From Planctomycetaceae bacterium (GTDB taxonomy: Bacteria; Planctomycetota; Planctomycetia; Pirellulales; Pirellulaceae): a DNA stretch of 42,410 nt. Positions within the stretch are counted from its first letter, which is position 1. Each line of letters begins with the position of its first letter. Under the pieces are notes generated by a model that saw only the letters and a program-made list of their open reading frames with translations, was not told where the DNA came from and did no database searches. Positions 17,736 through 25,369 of this stretch are shown here, in pieces. Made by a program: the position numbers and the translations under genes. The stretch spans positions 1-42,410 of the forward strand of contig JAAYDI010000050.1 in assembly GCA_012729315.1 (NCBI GenBank), written 5' to 3'.

Positions 17736-19394
17736 ATGACAACAGGTCACCTCCTGGTCAGCACGATTCTCGTGCCGCTTGTCGGTGCCGGATTGCTGTG
17801 CGGGCTGTCTCGCCTGGGGCGGAGCGTGGTGCGGCGCACGGCGCTGGGGGTGACCCTGGTGACGTTCACCCTGACCTGTGTGCTCGTGGCCCGGTTCCCG
17901 GCGGACGGGGTGGTCGGGGACGGGTTTGGAGTGACGACGTGGGCCTGGTTTGGGGCGGAAGCACCGTGGAACATCCGGTTGAGTGTCGGGCTGGATGGGC
18001 TTGGGCTGTGGCTCTTTGCGCTCTCGTCGTTGCTGATGTGCACCGCGGTGCTGGTGAGTTGGGAGTCGATCGACCGGGACGAGCCGCTGTTTTACGCGAT
18101 GCTGCTGCTTCTGGAGGCTGGTTGTCTGGGCGTCTTTGCGGCGCGGGACATCATCCTGTTCTACATCTGTTTCGAGTTCACGCTGATCCCTCTGTTCTTC
18201 CTGATCGGGATCTGGGGGAGTGAGCAGCGGCAGTACGCGGCGCGGAAGTTTTTCGTGTACACGCTGGCCGGCAGTCTGCTGACGTTTCTGTCGCTGCTGG
18301 CTGTGGTGTTCTGGGTGGCGCAGCACACGGGGCGGCTGACCTTTTCAATACCGGAGTTGACCGCGTCGCTGCGGACGCATCCGCTGCAGCCGGTGTCGTG
18401 GCAGCTGGCGGTCTTTGCGGGCCTGTTCGCCGGGTTTGCGATCAAGGTACCGCTCTTTCCGCTGCACACGTGGCTGCCGCTGGCGCACGTGCAGGCACCG
18501 ACGGCCGGGAGTGTATTCCTGGCCGGGATTCTGTTGAAGATCGGCACCTATGGTTTCGTGCGGTTCAACATGGCGATGCTGCCGGACGCTACTGCCATGT
18601 GCATGCCGGTGATGCTGTGGCTGGCCGTGGCGGGTATCCTCTACGGCGCGCTGGTGGCGCTGGCGCAGCGCGACATGAAGCGCCTGATTGCCTATTCGAG
18701 TGTCAGTCACCTGGGGTACTGCATGCTGGGTCTGTTTGCCTTGAACCGGTTGGGGATGCAGGGTGGCACACTGCAGATGATCAACCACGGCATATCGACC
18801 GGTGCGCTGTTTGGGCTCATCGGCATGCTCTACGACCGGTACCACACGCGCGAGATTCGGCAGCTGGGCGGCCTGGCGCGGCGGCTGCCGTGGCTGGCAT
18901 GCTTCATGCTGGTCTTCACGTTGTCGAGCATTGGGCTGCCCGGCCTGAACGGTTTTCCCGGGGAGTTCCTGGTTCTGCTGGGCATGTTCCAGCGGGCGTG
19001 GGGAGATGCGCCGGTGGTGGAGTCGGGGCAGTTGCACGTGATCTCGGTGCTGGCCGTGTCTGGCGTGGTCCTGGGTGCCTGGTACATGTTGTGGCTGGTA
19101 CAGCGCGTCTTCTTCGGGCCGCTCCGCGAACCGCGCGCGGCTGCGGCGCATCCGATCACCGATCTGAAGCGGCACGAGCTGGCGGCCCTCGCCCCGCTGG
19201 CCGCGCTCGTCGTGTGGATCGGCATGCATCCGGCGTTTTTCTTGCAGCGCATGGCTCCCACCCTGGATGGCGTGACGGCCGTCACTCAGGAATCGCTCCG
19301 GAACCGCGCTGGCAGCGTGGCCCGGATGCCGGGGGCTCCAGAGCCGGACGTCGCGCAGGTCGTTCGGCAGGAGGGGAGCACGCGTGTTCGTTGA
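17736..19394 (+). CDS. nuoM: NADH-quinone oxidoreductase subunit M
   Basis: A 552-residue antiporter-like membrane subunit. Glu147 lies in CFEFTLIPLFFLIGIWG, the conserved acidic residue of helix 5; AIKVPLFPLHTWLPLAHVQAP carries the conserved Lys and His; RLIAYSSVSHLGYCMLG is the matching second-half element. Slightly longer than E. coli NuoM (509), with extra polar residues at the C-terminus (about 505-552). It ends 11 bp inside nuoN. Confidence 0.96.
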   Translation: MTTGHLLVSTILVPLVGAGLLCGLSRLGRSVVRRTALGVTLVTFTLTCVLVARFPADGVVGDGFGVTTWAWFGAEAPWNIRLSVGLDGLGLWLFALSSLLMCTAVLVSWESIDRDEPLFYAMLLLLEAGCLGVFAARDIILFYICFEFTLIPLFFLIGIWGSEQRQYAARKFFVYTLAGSLLTFLSLLAVVFWVAQHTGRLTFSIPELTASLRTHPLQPVSWQLAVFAGLFAGFAIKVPLFPLHTWLPLAHVQAPTAGSVFLAGILLKIGTYGFVRFNMAMLPDATAMCMPVMLWLAVAGILYGALVALAQRDMKRLIAYSSVSHLGYCMLGLFALNRLGMQGGTLQMINHGISTGALFGLIGMLYDRYHTREIRQLGGLARRLPWLACFMLVFTLSSIGLPGLNGFPGEFLVLLGMFQRAWGDAPVVESGQLHVISVLAVSGVVLGAWYMLWLVQRVFFGPLREPRAAAAHPITDLKRHELAALAPLAALVVWIGMHPAFFLQRMAPTLDGVTAVTQESLRNRAGSVARMPGAPEPDVAQVVRQEGSTRVR

Positions 19395-21000
19395 TCTTTC
19401 CACGATCGGCCTGGTGTGGCCGGAGTTCATTCTGATCCTGATCGCGGCGTGGATCTATGTCGGCGGTACGCTCGCGCCGGGCCGCACCACCTGGAACGTG
19501 CTGGCGTGGAGTACGTACCTGGTCGTGTTCCTGGTGATGCTCAAGAACGAACGCGCGCTGTGGCACGATGTGGCCGCCGGGCTGGTGGCCATCAATGGCC
19601 CCCTGATCGTTGACTATCTGGGGCAGGTGAGCCGCTATGGCTGCCTGCTGCTGGGACTGCTCATCACCATGATCGCCAGCCGGGCCGGCGCCGAGCGGCT
19701 GGCAACGGAAGTGTCGGGCACGATCATGATGCTGGTAGCCGGGCTGATGCTGGTCTGCCGCGCCAATGAGCTGGTGTTTCTGTTCGTCGCACTTGAGCTG
19801 ATCTCGGTCCCCACCTATGTGCTGTTGTTTCTCGGGCGCGCCGACCGCGCCAGTGGCGAGGCGACGGTCAAGTACTTTTTCCTCAGCCTGATCGCCTCCG
19901 CCATGTTGCTCTACGGGATGAGTACCCTCTACGGTGTCGCGGACGGGACGACGGTGATCTCCGGCACTGCGGAGGTCCCGGGGATCCGTGGTGCGCTGGA
20001 CCGGCTACCGGCGGGGCACACGAGTCTGTTCCTGATCGGGTGGGTGATGGTGGTGTGCGGGCTGGGGTTCAAAATCGCCGCGGTGCCGTTTCATTTCTAC
20101 GCGCCCGATGTGTACGAGGGCACGACCAACATCAATGCGGGGTTGCTGGCCGTGGCGCCCAAGGTGGCGGGCATTCTCGCGCTGATCCGCCTGGTGCTGG
20201 CGGTTGTGCCGGCCGATGCGGCCTGGGGCTGGCCCCTGATGTGGGTGCTGGCGATGCTCACGATGACGTGGGGCAATGTCTGTGCGTTGTGGCAGCAGAA
20301 TCTGCGGCGACTCATGGCGTTTTCGTCGGTGGCCCATGCCGGCTATATGCTGATCGGCTTTACCGTCGCGCTCGTTGCCCCCGCTGCCGGCGGCGTCGGC
20401 GCGACGCTGCTGTACCTGACTGTCTATGCGCTGGCCGGGCTGGGGGTGTTTGCCGCGCTGGCCTATCTGAGCGACGAGCGGCACGAGGTCGATGGTGTGG
20501 CGGAGCTGGCCGGGCTGGCCCGTTCTCATCCGTGGGTCGCCGGCGCGCTGGCATTCTGTCTGTTCTCGCTGGCGGGGATTCCACCGCTGGCCGGCTTCTG
20601 GGGCAAGCTCGCGCTGTTCACCGGTGCGGTGCGTGTGGTGCTGGCGGGAGACGGGGGCGTCTCCAGCTGGCTGCTGGTGCTGGCCGTCACCGGGGTGCTC
20701 AACGCGGTGATCGCCGCCGCGTACTACTTGCGTGTGATCGGCGTGATGTACTTCACGGCACCGGTGACACGGGTGGCGGCGCCGGGTGGCATGGGGGCCA
20801 TGCTGGGGACGCTGGCCTGTACGCTGCTGGTCCTTGTGCTGAGCGTGTGGCCTGGGCTCGCCTTTCGGATGGCAGATGCAGCGGATCCGTTGCTGCGGCA
20901 GGCGCGCCCGGCAGTGGTCGCGGCCTGGCGGATGGAAGCGTCTGCGGCGTTTGCACACGATGGTGACCTTGCGGGCCGATGGCAGAAAGGCGGTGATTGA
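19384..21000 (+). CDS. nuoN: NADH-quinone oxidoreductase subunit N
   Basis: A 538-residue antiporter-like membrane subunit, the last of the 14 nuo genes. FVALELISVPTYVL carries the conserved Glu; GFKIAAVPFHFYAPDVYEGT carries the conserved Lys and the NuoN-typical APDVYEG; LMAFSSVAHAGYMLIGF is the second-half element. Starts with GTG 19384 inside nuoM (11-bp overlap), so translation is probably coupled. The regulator gene follows at once. Confidence 0.96.
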   Translation: MFVDLSTIGLVWPEFILILIAAWIYVGGTLAPGRTTWNVLAWSTYLVVFLVMLKNERALWHDVAAGLVAINGPLIVDYLGQVSRYGCLLLGLLITMIASRAGAERLATEVSGTIMMLVAGLMLVCRANELVFLFVALELISVPTYVLLFLGRADRASGEATVKYFFLSLIASAMLLYGMSTLYGVADGTTVISGTAEVPGIRGALDRLPAGHTSLFLIGWVMVVCGLGFKIAAVPFHFYAPDVYEGTTNINAGLLAVAPKVAGILALIRLVLAVVPADAAWGWPLMWVLAMLTMTWGNVCALWQQNLRRLMAFSSVAHAGYMLIGFTVALVAPAAGGVGATLLYLTVYALAGLGVFAALAYLSDERHEVDGVAELAGLARSHPWVAGALAFCLFSLAGIPPLAGFWGKLALFTGAVRVVLAGDGGVSSWLLVLAVTGVLNAVIAAAYYLRVIGVMYFTAPVTRVAAPGGMGAMLGTLACTLLVLVLSVWPGLAFRMADAADPLLRQARPAVVAAWRMEASAAFAHDGDLAGRWQKGGD

Positions 21001-21002
21001 TC

Positions 21003-22388
21003 ATGGCACGAGCGCGGTCAAGGGCGAACGCCTTGGGACGGCTGCTGGGGGCCTCGGCACGCGCGGTCTATGCCCTCGACGAGCGGCGCCAGATTGTCTA
21101 CTGCAATGCCGCGTGCGCGGCACTGGTGGGATTGACGCCGGAACAACTGATCGGTCAGCGCTGCGACTATCAGGTGGTCGGCACGGGGACTGCGCCCGCC
21201 GATGTGGCGTGCAGCCTGTGCCCACCGCCTGAGGCGTGGGCGGGGCGGCTTACCGCGTCTGTCGTCGCAGTGCTGCATGTCTCGGGTGAACTCATTCCGC
21301 GGCAGGCGGAGCTTATGTGGCTGGGCGGCGACGAAGTGAACGGTCTGGGCATGGTCGTGGCCCTGTCCTCTTCCGCAGCTGATCCGGCCTGCGCGGACGA
21401 TGCGGCGTCGGAAGCTGCAGCGCTTCATCTGCGTCTGGCCCAGCTGCGCCGCCAGTACCTTGCCGACTGGCCGCTGGACGAACTGGTCGGCGTGAGCCTG
21501 CCGATCCAACGCGCGCGCGACCAGGTCGCGCTCGCCGCGCGCGGCAGAACGCGCGTGGTGATTCAGGGGCCGGCAGGCAGTGGGCGCGAACACATCGCGC
21601 GCCTCCTCCATCGTCGCCAGTCCATGCCGGAACTGGTCGAACCGCTCGTCCCGCTGTGGTGCCCCCTGCTTGATGCGGAACTGACCCAGTCGACGGTTGC
21701 GGATCTGGTGCGGCAGTACGGTGAACGGGCGAGCGGCGGGGAACCGTCTGCTCCGCCGATGCCGACCTTACTGTTGCTGGAGGTGGACCAGCTGTCCCCC
21801 GCCGCGCAGGCCGAACTGGCGGGCTTCTTCGATCTACCCGGTTTCGAGTTGCACACGATTGCCACCAGTCAGGAATCGCTGTTGCGGCTGGCGGCACAGG
21901 ACCGTTTCCGCGCCGACCTGGCACATGTGTTGAGCACGCTGGTGATCGAGGTGCCTCCCCTGGCGGCGCGGCCGCACGACATACCACTGTTATGCCAGTG
22001 CCTGGTGGAACGGTTCAATGCCAAGGGGGGCCGCCAGTTGAGTGGCTTCACGGCGGAAGCGCTTGACGAGCTGGCCGTGTACCAGTGGCCGGAGAACGTC
22101 GATGAACTGGCCGAGGTGGTCGAGTCCGCCTGCGAGGCGGCGGACGGCCCGTTCGTGGAAGCCAGTCAGTTGCCCGACAAGATCCGCTGGGCCCTCCAGG
22201 CGGCCGCACATCCGCGTCGCGAAGAACCGTCGATCATACTCGAGCAGTTCCTGGAAGCGATCGAGAAGGAGTTGATCGAGCGGGCTCTGAAGCGATCCAA
22301 GGGGAACAAGACGAAGGCCGCCCGGTTGCTGGGCGTATCCCGCGCCCGGCTCCATCGCCGGGTCGAACATTTCGGGCTGCTGACGTAG
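21003..22388 (+). CDS. PAS / degenerate AAA+ / Fis-type HTH regulator in the nuo operon
   Basis: A 461-residue protein built like an NtrC-family activator but decayed at its key sites. Residues 8-125 form a PAS-like domain (SARAVYALDERRQIVYCNAA) with five cysteines at 34, 38, 54, 70 and 73. Residues 160-400 are AAA+-like: the P-loop GPAGSGRE (189-196) has Arg195 instead of Lys, the Walker B position reads LLLLEVD, and the GAFTGA loop is absent; the later PPLAARPHDIPLL and WPENVDELAEVV blocks of the family remain. A Fis-type HTH (about 430-458, GNKTKAARLLGVSRARLHRRV) ends the protein. ATP-driven sigma54 activation is therefore unlikely; DNA binding is likely. ATG 21003 chosen; a TTG at 20997 overlapping the nuoN stop is possible. 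Confidence 0.85.
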   Translation: MARARSRANALGRLLGASARAVYALDERRQIVYCNAACAALVGLTPEQLIGQRCDYQVVGTGTAPADVACSLCPPPEAWAGRLTASVVAVLHVSGELIPRQAELMWLGGDEVNGLGMVVALSSSAADPACADDAASEAAALHLRLAQLRRQYLADWPLDELVGVSLPIQRARDQVALAARGRTRVVIQGPAGSGREHIARLLHRRQSMPELVEPLVPLWCPLLDAELTQSTVADLVRQYGERASGGEPSAPPMPTLLLLEVDQLSPAAQAELAGFFDLPGFELHTIATSQESLLRLAAQDRFRADLAHVLSTLVIEVPPLAARPHDIPLLCQCLVERFNAKGGRQLSGFTAEALDELAVYQWPENVDELAEVVESACEAADGPFVEASQLPDKIRWALQAAAHPRREEPSIILEQFLEAIEKELIERALKRSKGNKTKAARLLGVSRARLHRRVEHFGLLT

Positions 22389-22399
22389 GATGTGTGGGG

Positions 22400-22858
22400 A
22401 TGAGTACCAGTTCAACGAGTGCAGCGCGTTTTATTGTCTGCGAACGATCCGCAACGTGGGGGATGGCGCTGCGCCTGCCGCTCGAGCGAATCGGGCACCG
22501 CATCGTGGAGACGCGGAGTCTCGACGACTGCTGGGACGAATTGGCGGCCAGTCCGGCCAGTCTGGCAGCGGTCGAGGCGACCGGCCTGAACCTGGATTCC
22601 CTGGTGCCGTGGCTGTGCCGCGTTCGTGCCGCGTTTCCGCGCGCGCGCGTGCTGGTGTTCAGCAGGCGCGAGCTGGATGCCGCGCAGTGGCTGCTGCGCG
22701 CCGCTGGCGCGGTGCATGTGGTTTTCTCCCCGCGCCAATGGCAGCCGGTGGTGCGGATCGCTCAGCGGCACCTGGGGAGCGGGCCGTGCCCGGACGATTC
22801 CGAGTGGCAGCGCGTGTGGCACCGGCTGCCGTGGGCTGCTGCCGCGGAAGTACGTTGA
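22400..22858 (+). CDS. Small receiver-like protein lacking a phospho-acceptor
   Basis: A 152-residue soluble protein I do not recognise with certainty. Its strand/helix pattern resembles a CheY receiver: ARFIVCER (strand 1), RIVET, SLAAVEATG (where the Asp would be), ARVLVFSRR and AVHVVFSPRQW. The acidic pair, the acceptor Asp and the Lys are not conserved (Glu in VEATG, Arg in SPRQ), so it would be a pseudo-receiver. ATG 22400 follows AGGA at 22387-22390; it begins 11 bp after the regulator gene. Its position suggests it works with the regulator, possibly as a protein-protein module. Medium-low certainty on the fold. Confidence 0.65.
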   Translation: MSTSSTSAARFIVCERSATWGMALRLPLERIGHRIVETRSLDDCWDELAASPASLAAVEATGLNLDSLVPWLCRVRAAFPRARVLVFSRRELDAAQWLLRAAGAVHVVFSPRQWQPVVRIAQRHLGSGPCPDDSEWQRVWHRLPWAAAAEVR

Positions 22859-22897
22859 ACAGTTTTGACAGATGCCATGACATAGGGAGCACAATCG

Positions 22898-23980
22898 ATG
22901 GCCGATGGCCAGCTAACACTGGAGCAGGTGCAACAAGCGCTGCGCGAGTTTCTTGATCCGGAAACGGGACGCAGTGCGTTGCAGATGGAACAGATCCGCG
23001 ACATCCGGGTCGATGACGGCGGCGTATCGTTGACCCTGGCCTTGACCACGCATGCAGCGCCGCTGTGGCAGGAGACCGAACGGGCGCTGGAACAGACGCT
23101 GCGCGCGGCGTTGCCCCAGGTGGGTGCCGTGCGCATCACGCGGGTCATCCACGACCGGCCGGCACAGAAACTAGGCGAAGTCGGCCTGGCGGCCAAGAGC
23201 GTGATTGCGATCGGGTCCGGCAAAGGCGGTGTGGGGAAGAGCACGATTGCGGCCAGCGTGGCGCTGGGGCTGAAGCGCGCCGGCTGCATTGTCGGTCTGC
23301 TGGACGCCGATGTGTACGGGCCCAGCATCCCGCACCTGTTGGGCGTGCGGGGGCAACCGGAGATGATCGACAAACGCATCCGGCCTGTCTACTGCGACGG
23401 CATGCCGATGATGTCGATGGGGTTCATGATTCGCCGGGACCAGGCTGTTATGTGGCGCGGCCCGATGCTGCACGGCGCCATCACGCAGTTTCTGCGCGAT
23501 ACCGACTGGGGCACACTCGACTACCTGATCATTGACATGCCGCCGGGCACCGGTGACGTGGCGCTCAGCCTGTCGCAGTTGCTTCCCATCACCGGCGCAG
23601 TCGTTGTCTGCACGCCACAGGATGTCGCTCTGCTCGACGCCGCCAAAGCGATTGCCATGTTTCGCCAGGTCAACATCCCGGTACTCGGCATGATCGAGAA
23701 CATGAGCGGGTTCATCTGCCCGGACTGCCAGAAGCGTTATGACATCTTCGGCAGCGGTGGCGTGGCGAAAGAAGCGCGGGAAGCAGGCGTGCCGTTTCTG
23801 GGAGAAGTGCCGATCAACATGCAGATCCGAGTGCATGGCGACGAGGGCAAGACAACGGCGAACTTCCAGGACGCTACCGTCGCGCCGTATCTCGAAAAGA
23901 TCTGCGTGCAGCTGGCCCGGAACCTGGCGGAGAACGCCGCCCGTAACCCGGTGGTTCCCAGCCTCCCTGTGCTCGGTTGA
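22898..23980 (+). CDS. Mrp/ApbC-family iron-sulfur cluster carrier ATPase
   Basis: A 360-residue cytoplasmic P-loop protein. N-terminal MIP18/DUF59-like domain (about 5-90), then the deviant Walker A GSGKGGVGKST (106-116), DADVYGPS (136-143), the IIDMPPGTGD switch (211-220) and the Cx2C pair Cys274/Cys277 (GFICPDCQ) that binds a bridging [4Fe-4S] at the dimer interface. Family members transfer Fe-S clusters; the mitochondrial relative Ind1/NUBPL serves complex I. A ribosome site AGGGAG (22884-22889) precedes ATG 22898. Being last in the nuo transcription unit, it probably matures the many clusters of NuoB/E/F/G/I (inferred). Confidence 0.93.
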   Translation: MADGQLTLEQVQQALREFLDPETGRSALQMEQIRDIRVDDGGVSLTLALTTHAAPLWQETERALEQTLRAALPQVGAVRITRVIHDRPAQKLGEVGLAAKSVIAIGSGKGGVGKSTIAASVALGLKRAGCIVGLLDADVYGPSIPHLLGVRGQPEMIDKRIRPVYCDGMPMMSMGFMIRRDQAVMWRGPMLHGAITQFLRDTDWGTLDYLIIDMPPGTGDVALSLSQLLPITGAVVVCTPQDVALLDAAKAIAMFRQVNIPVLGMIENMSGFICPDCQKRYDIFGSGGVAKEAREAGVPFLGEVPINMQIRVHGDEGKTTANFQDATVAPYLEKICVQLARNLAENAARNPVVPSLPVLG

Positions 23981-24002
23981 CACGCTGCCGTCCCCAAATC
24001 AT

Positions 24003-24036
24003 AGAGCCGTCAGAACTTAGGTGCTCTGACGGCTCT
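24003..24036 (+). terminator. Intrinsic terminator after the nuo-mrp unit
   Basis: AGAGCCGTCAGA (24003-24014) and TCTGACGGCTCT (24025-24036) form a perfect 12-bp stem with a 10-nt loop, followed by TTCT. It lies 22 bp after the mrp stop. The same hairpin is 45 bp beyond the stop of the minus-strand lysine-rich gene, so it may serve both directions. Confidence 0.85.
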
Positions 24037-24080
24037 TTCTCGTCGAAGTCACGTGTGCCACGTCATGTGGCGAAGGCGGC

Positions 24081-24227
24081 CTACTTCTTCTTCCGCTTGA
24101 CGGCCTTCTTGGCAACCTTCTTCTTGGCGACCTTCTTCTTGGCAACCTTCTTCTTGGCGACCTTCTTCTTGGCAACCTTCTTGACTGCCTTCTTGGGCGC
24201 CGCCTTCTTCACTTTCTTCTTGGCCAC
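24081..24227 (-). CDS. 48-residue lysine-rich histone H1-like repeat protein
   Basis: Very short protein of almost only Lys, Ala and Val: GTG start, then AKKKVKKAAPKKAVKK, four KKVA(K) repeats of five residues and a VKRKKK end. More than half of the residues are Lys. This matches the C-terminal tail type of histone H1-like and AlgP-like bacterial proteins, which bind DNA through charge. GTG at 24227 is preceded by GGAGGT six bases upstream, a strong ribosome site that supports a real gene. Codons alternate (gtc/gtt) between repeats, suggesting selection against slippage. Probable nucleoid-associated protein; function inferred from composition only. Confidence 0.85.
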   Translation of the reverse strand: MAKKKVKKAAPKKAVKKVAKKKVAKKKVAKKKVAKKKVAKKAVKRKKK

Positions 24228-24565
24228 AATTCTACCTCCGTTAAACAGGTCCTACGGTGAACGCTGTCTCGTGACTTCCGTTTGCAAAGCTCACAAGTCA
24301 GGTCCCACCTACAACTCGAAAACCACCTTCGTTTGCTCAGGTCTTGTCTGCATCACGCTCGCGTTTGATTGTCATGCCGACAAGAAACCAATGTGGTTAC
24401 GACTCCTAACTACGTAGTTGTACGGATGAACGGAATTAATGCAACATGCTTTCCACGGTTTTGCGGAAAAATTTCCTGGTTTTCATCTGTCGTCATCAGT
24501 AGCGCGCTGACGCAGCGCTGATGTACGCGCATGTGCGCCGCGCTGCGAGCGTTCCACGCGCGGTG
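24228..24565. other. Intergenic region upstream of the lysine-rich gene
   Basis: No gene seen. This is a comparatively AT-rich stretch, especially 24360-24490. It contains a perfect 12-bp palindrome AACTACGTAGTT (24408-24419) and a smaller dyad TTGTC-ATGCC-GACAA (24369-24383). It lies 5' of the lysine-rich gene and 3' of the SGNH gene, both on the minus strand. I find no strong -35/-10 pair; a long leader for the lysine-rich gene is possible. Confidence 0.6.
24408..24419. promoter_or_regulatory. 12-bp perfect palindrome
   Basis: AACTACGTAGTT is a perfect dyad about 180 bp upstream of the lysine-rich gene within the AT-rich part of the gap. It is a possible operator; no other support. Confidence 0.3.
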
Positions 24566-25369
24566 TCAATACAGTGACAGTGTGCTGCCGTCTGATAACC
24601 GCAATGTCGGCTGCTGACACTCGCGCGCAACGCCCAGGAAGGTCCACCGCGAAGGTCGCGCGGCAGTTGTGATGAGCCAGCGACGCAGCGATCGTCGCGC
24701 AGGAGAAAAAACTCTTCCGTCGGTCCAACAGGCGAAATACTTCTGCCACGCGACCGGTCGATGCGCACGCGCGATATGAATCGGATCCCAGCCGAACCAC
24801 GTCCAGTCCGGCTGCACGATGTAAGCGCGGTACCGGCCTGCAAACGACAACAATGCCTGATCCACTTCATGCGCTTTGGCGAGCGCATCCCGGTAGTTGC
24901 CGCGTGAGCTGGGGAAGAATAGGGAGGTTAGTAAACGCAGTCTCCAGTCTGGTGTGCGGTGCAGACTGGCCAGCGGCAGCCGCGTGATCACCAGCCGATC
25001 GCAGACGTTGTGCAGGCGTTCCAGGCAGGTCTCGACCCACCGCAGGATCACCGTCACGTCGCTCCCGTACAGGATGTCGTTGCCGATGTCGGTCACCAAT
25101 GCCGCGGTTGGCAGTGGAGGGCGTTGGTGGAGTTCGTCCCAGAGTCCGCAGTGGAGGATGCCGGGCAGGGACCGTCCGAGGACAGAGCTGGTCTGGCCAT
25201 AGGAACGGCCGTGTCCGATGGCTGCCAGGATCTCCAGCGGCGCGCCCCACGCCTGCTGGGCGGTGGCCACCACTGTAGAGAGTCCGAGTGAGACGTTGCT
25301 GGCTCCCAGCACGATGGCGCGGCGCGCGGGAACGCTCTCGGCGCCGGTCGGCAGGTTGTTGTCTACCAC
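24566..25369 (-). CDS. SGNH/GDSL-like hydrolase
   Basis: A 267-residue protein with three SGNH landmarks: block I LGASN with candidate nucleophile Ser24 (GAS instead of GDS), block III GND at 96-98 (DIGNDILYG), and block V Asp195/His198 (WDPIHIAR). This fits an esterase/acyl hydrolase; the substrate is unknown. No signal peptide is seen. It starts at GTG 25369, with GGAGG at 25376-25380, and overlaps the end of the M50 gene by 7 bp, so the two are translationally coupled. A fusion reading that continues upstream across the M50 gene in another frame was rejected. Confidence 0.8.
   Translation of the reverse strand: MVDNNLPTGAESVPARRAIVLGASNVSLGLSTVVATAQQAWGAPLEILAAIGHGRSYGQTSSVLGRSLPGILHCGLWDELHQRPPLPTAALVTDIGNDILYGSDVTVILRWVETCLERLHNVCDRLVITRLPLASLHRTPDWRLRLLTSLFFPSSRGNYRDALAKAHEVDQALLSFAGRYRAYIVQPDWTWFGWDPIHIARAHRPVAWQKYFACWTDGRVFSPARRSLRRWLITTAARPSRWTFLGVARECQQPTLRLSDGSTLSLY

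Noticed and set aside
20997-21002. TTG start for the post-nuoN regulator
   Set aside because: Possible by overlap with the nuoN stop, but the ATG six bases later is the simpler choice; difference is two residues.
22865-22893. Internal promoter ahead of mrp (TTGACA at 22865)
   Set aside because: No -10 box at a workable distance; mrp is better explained as part of the nuo unit.
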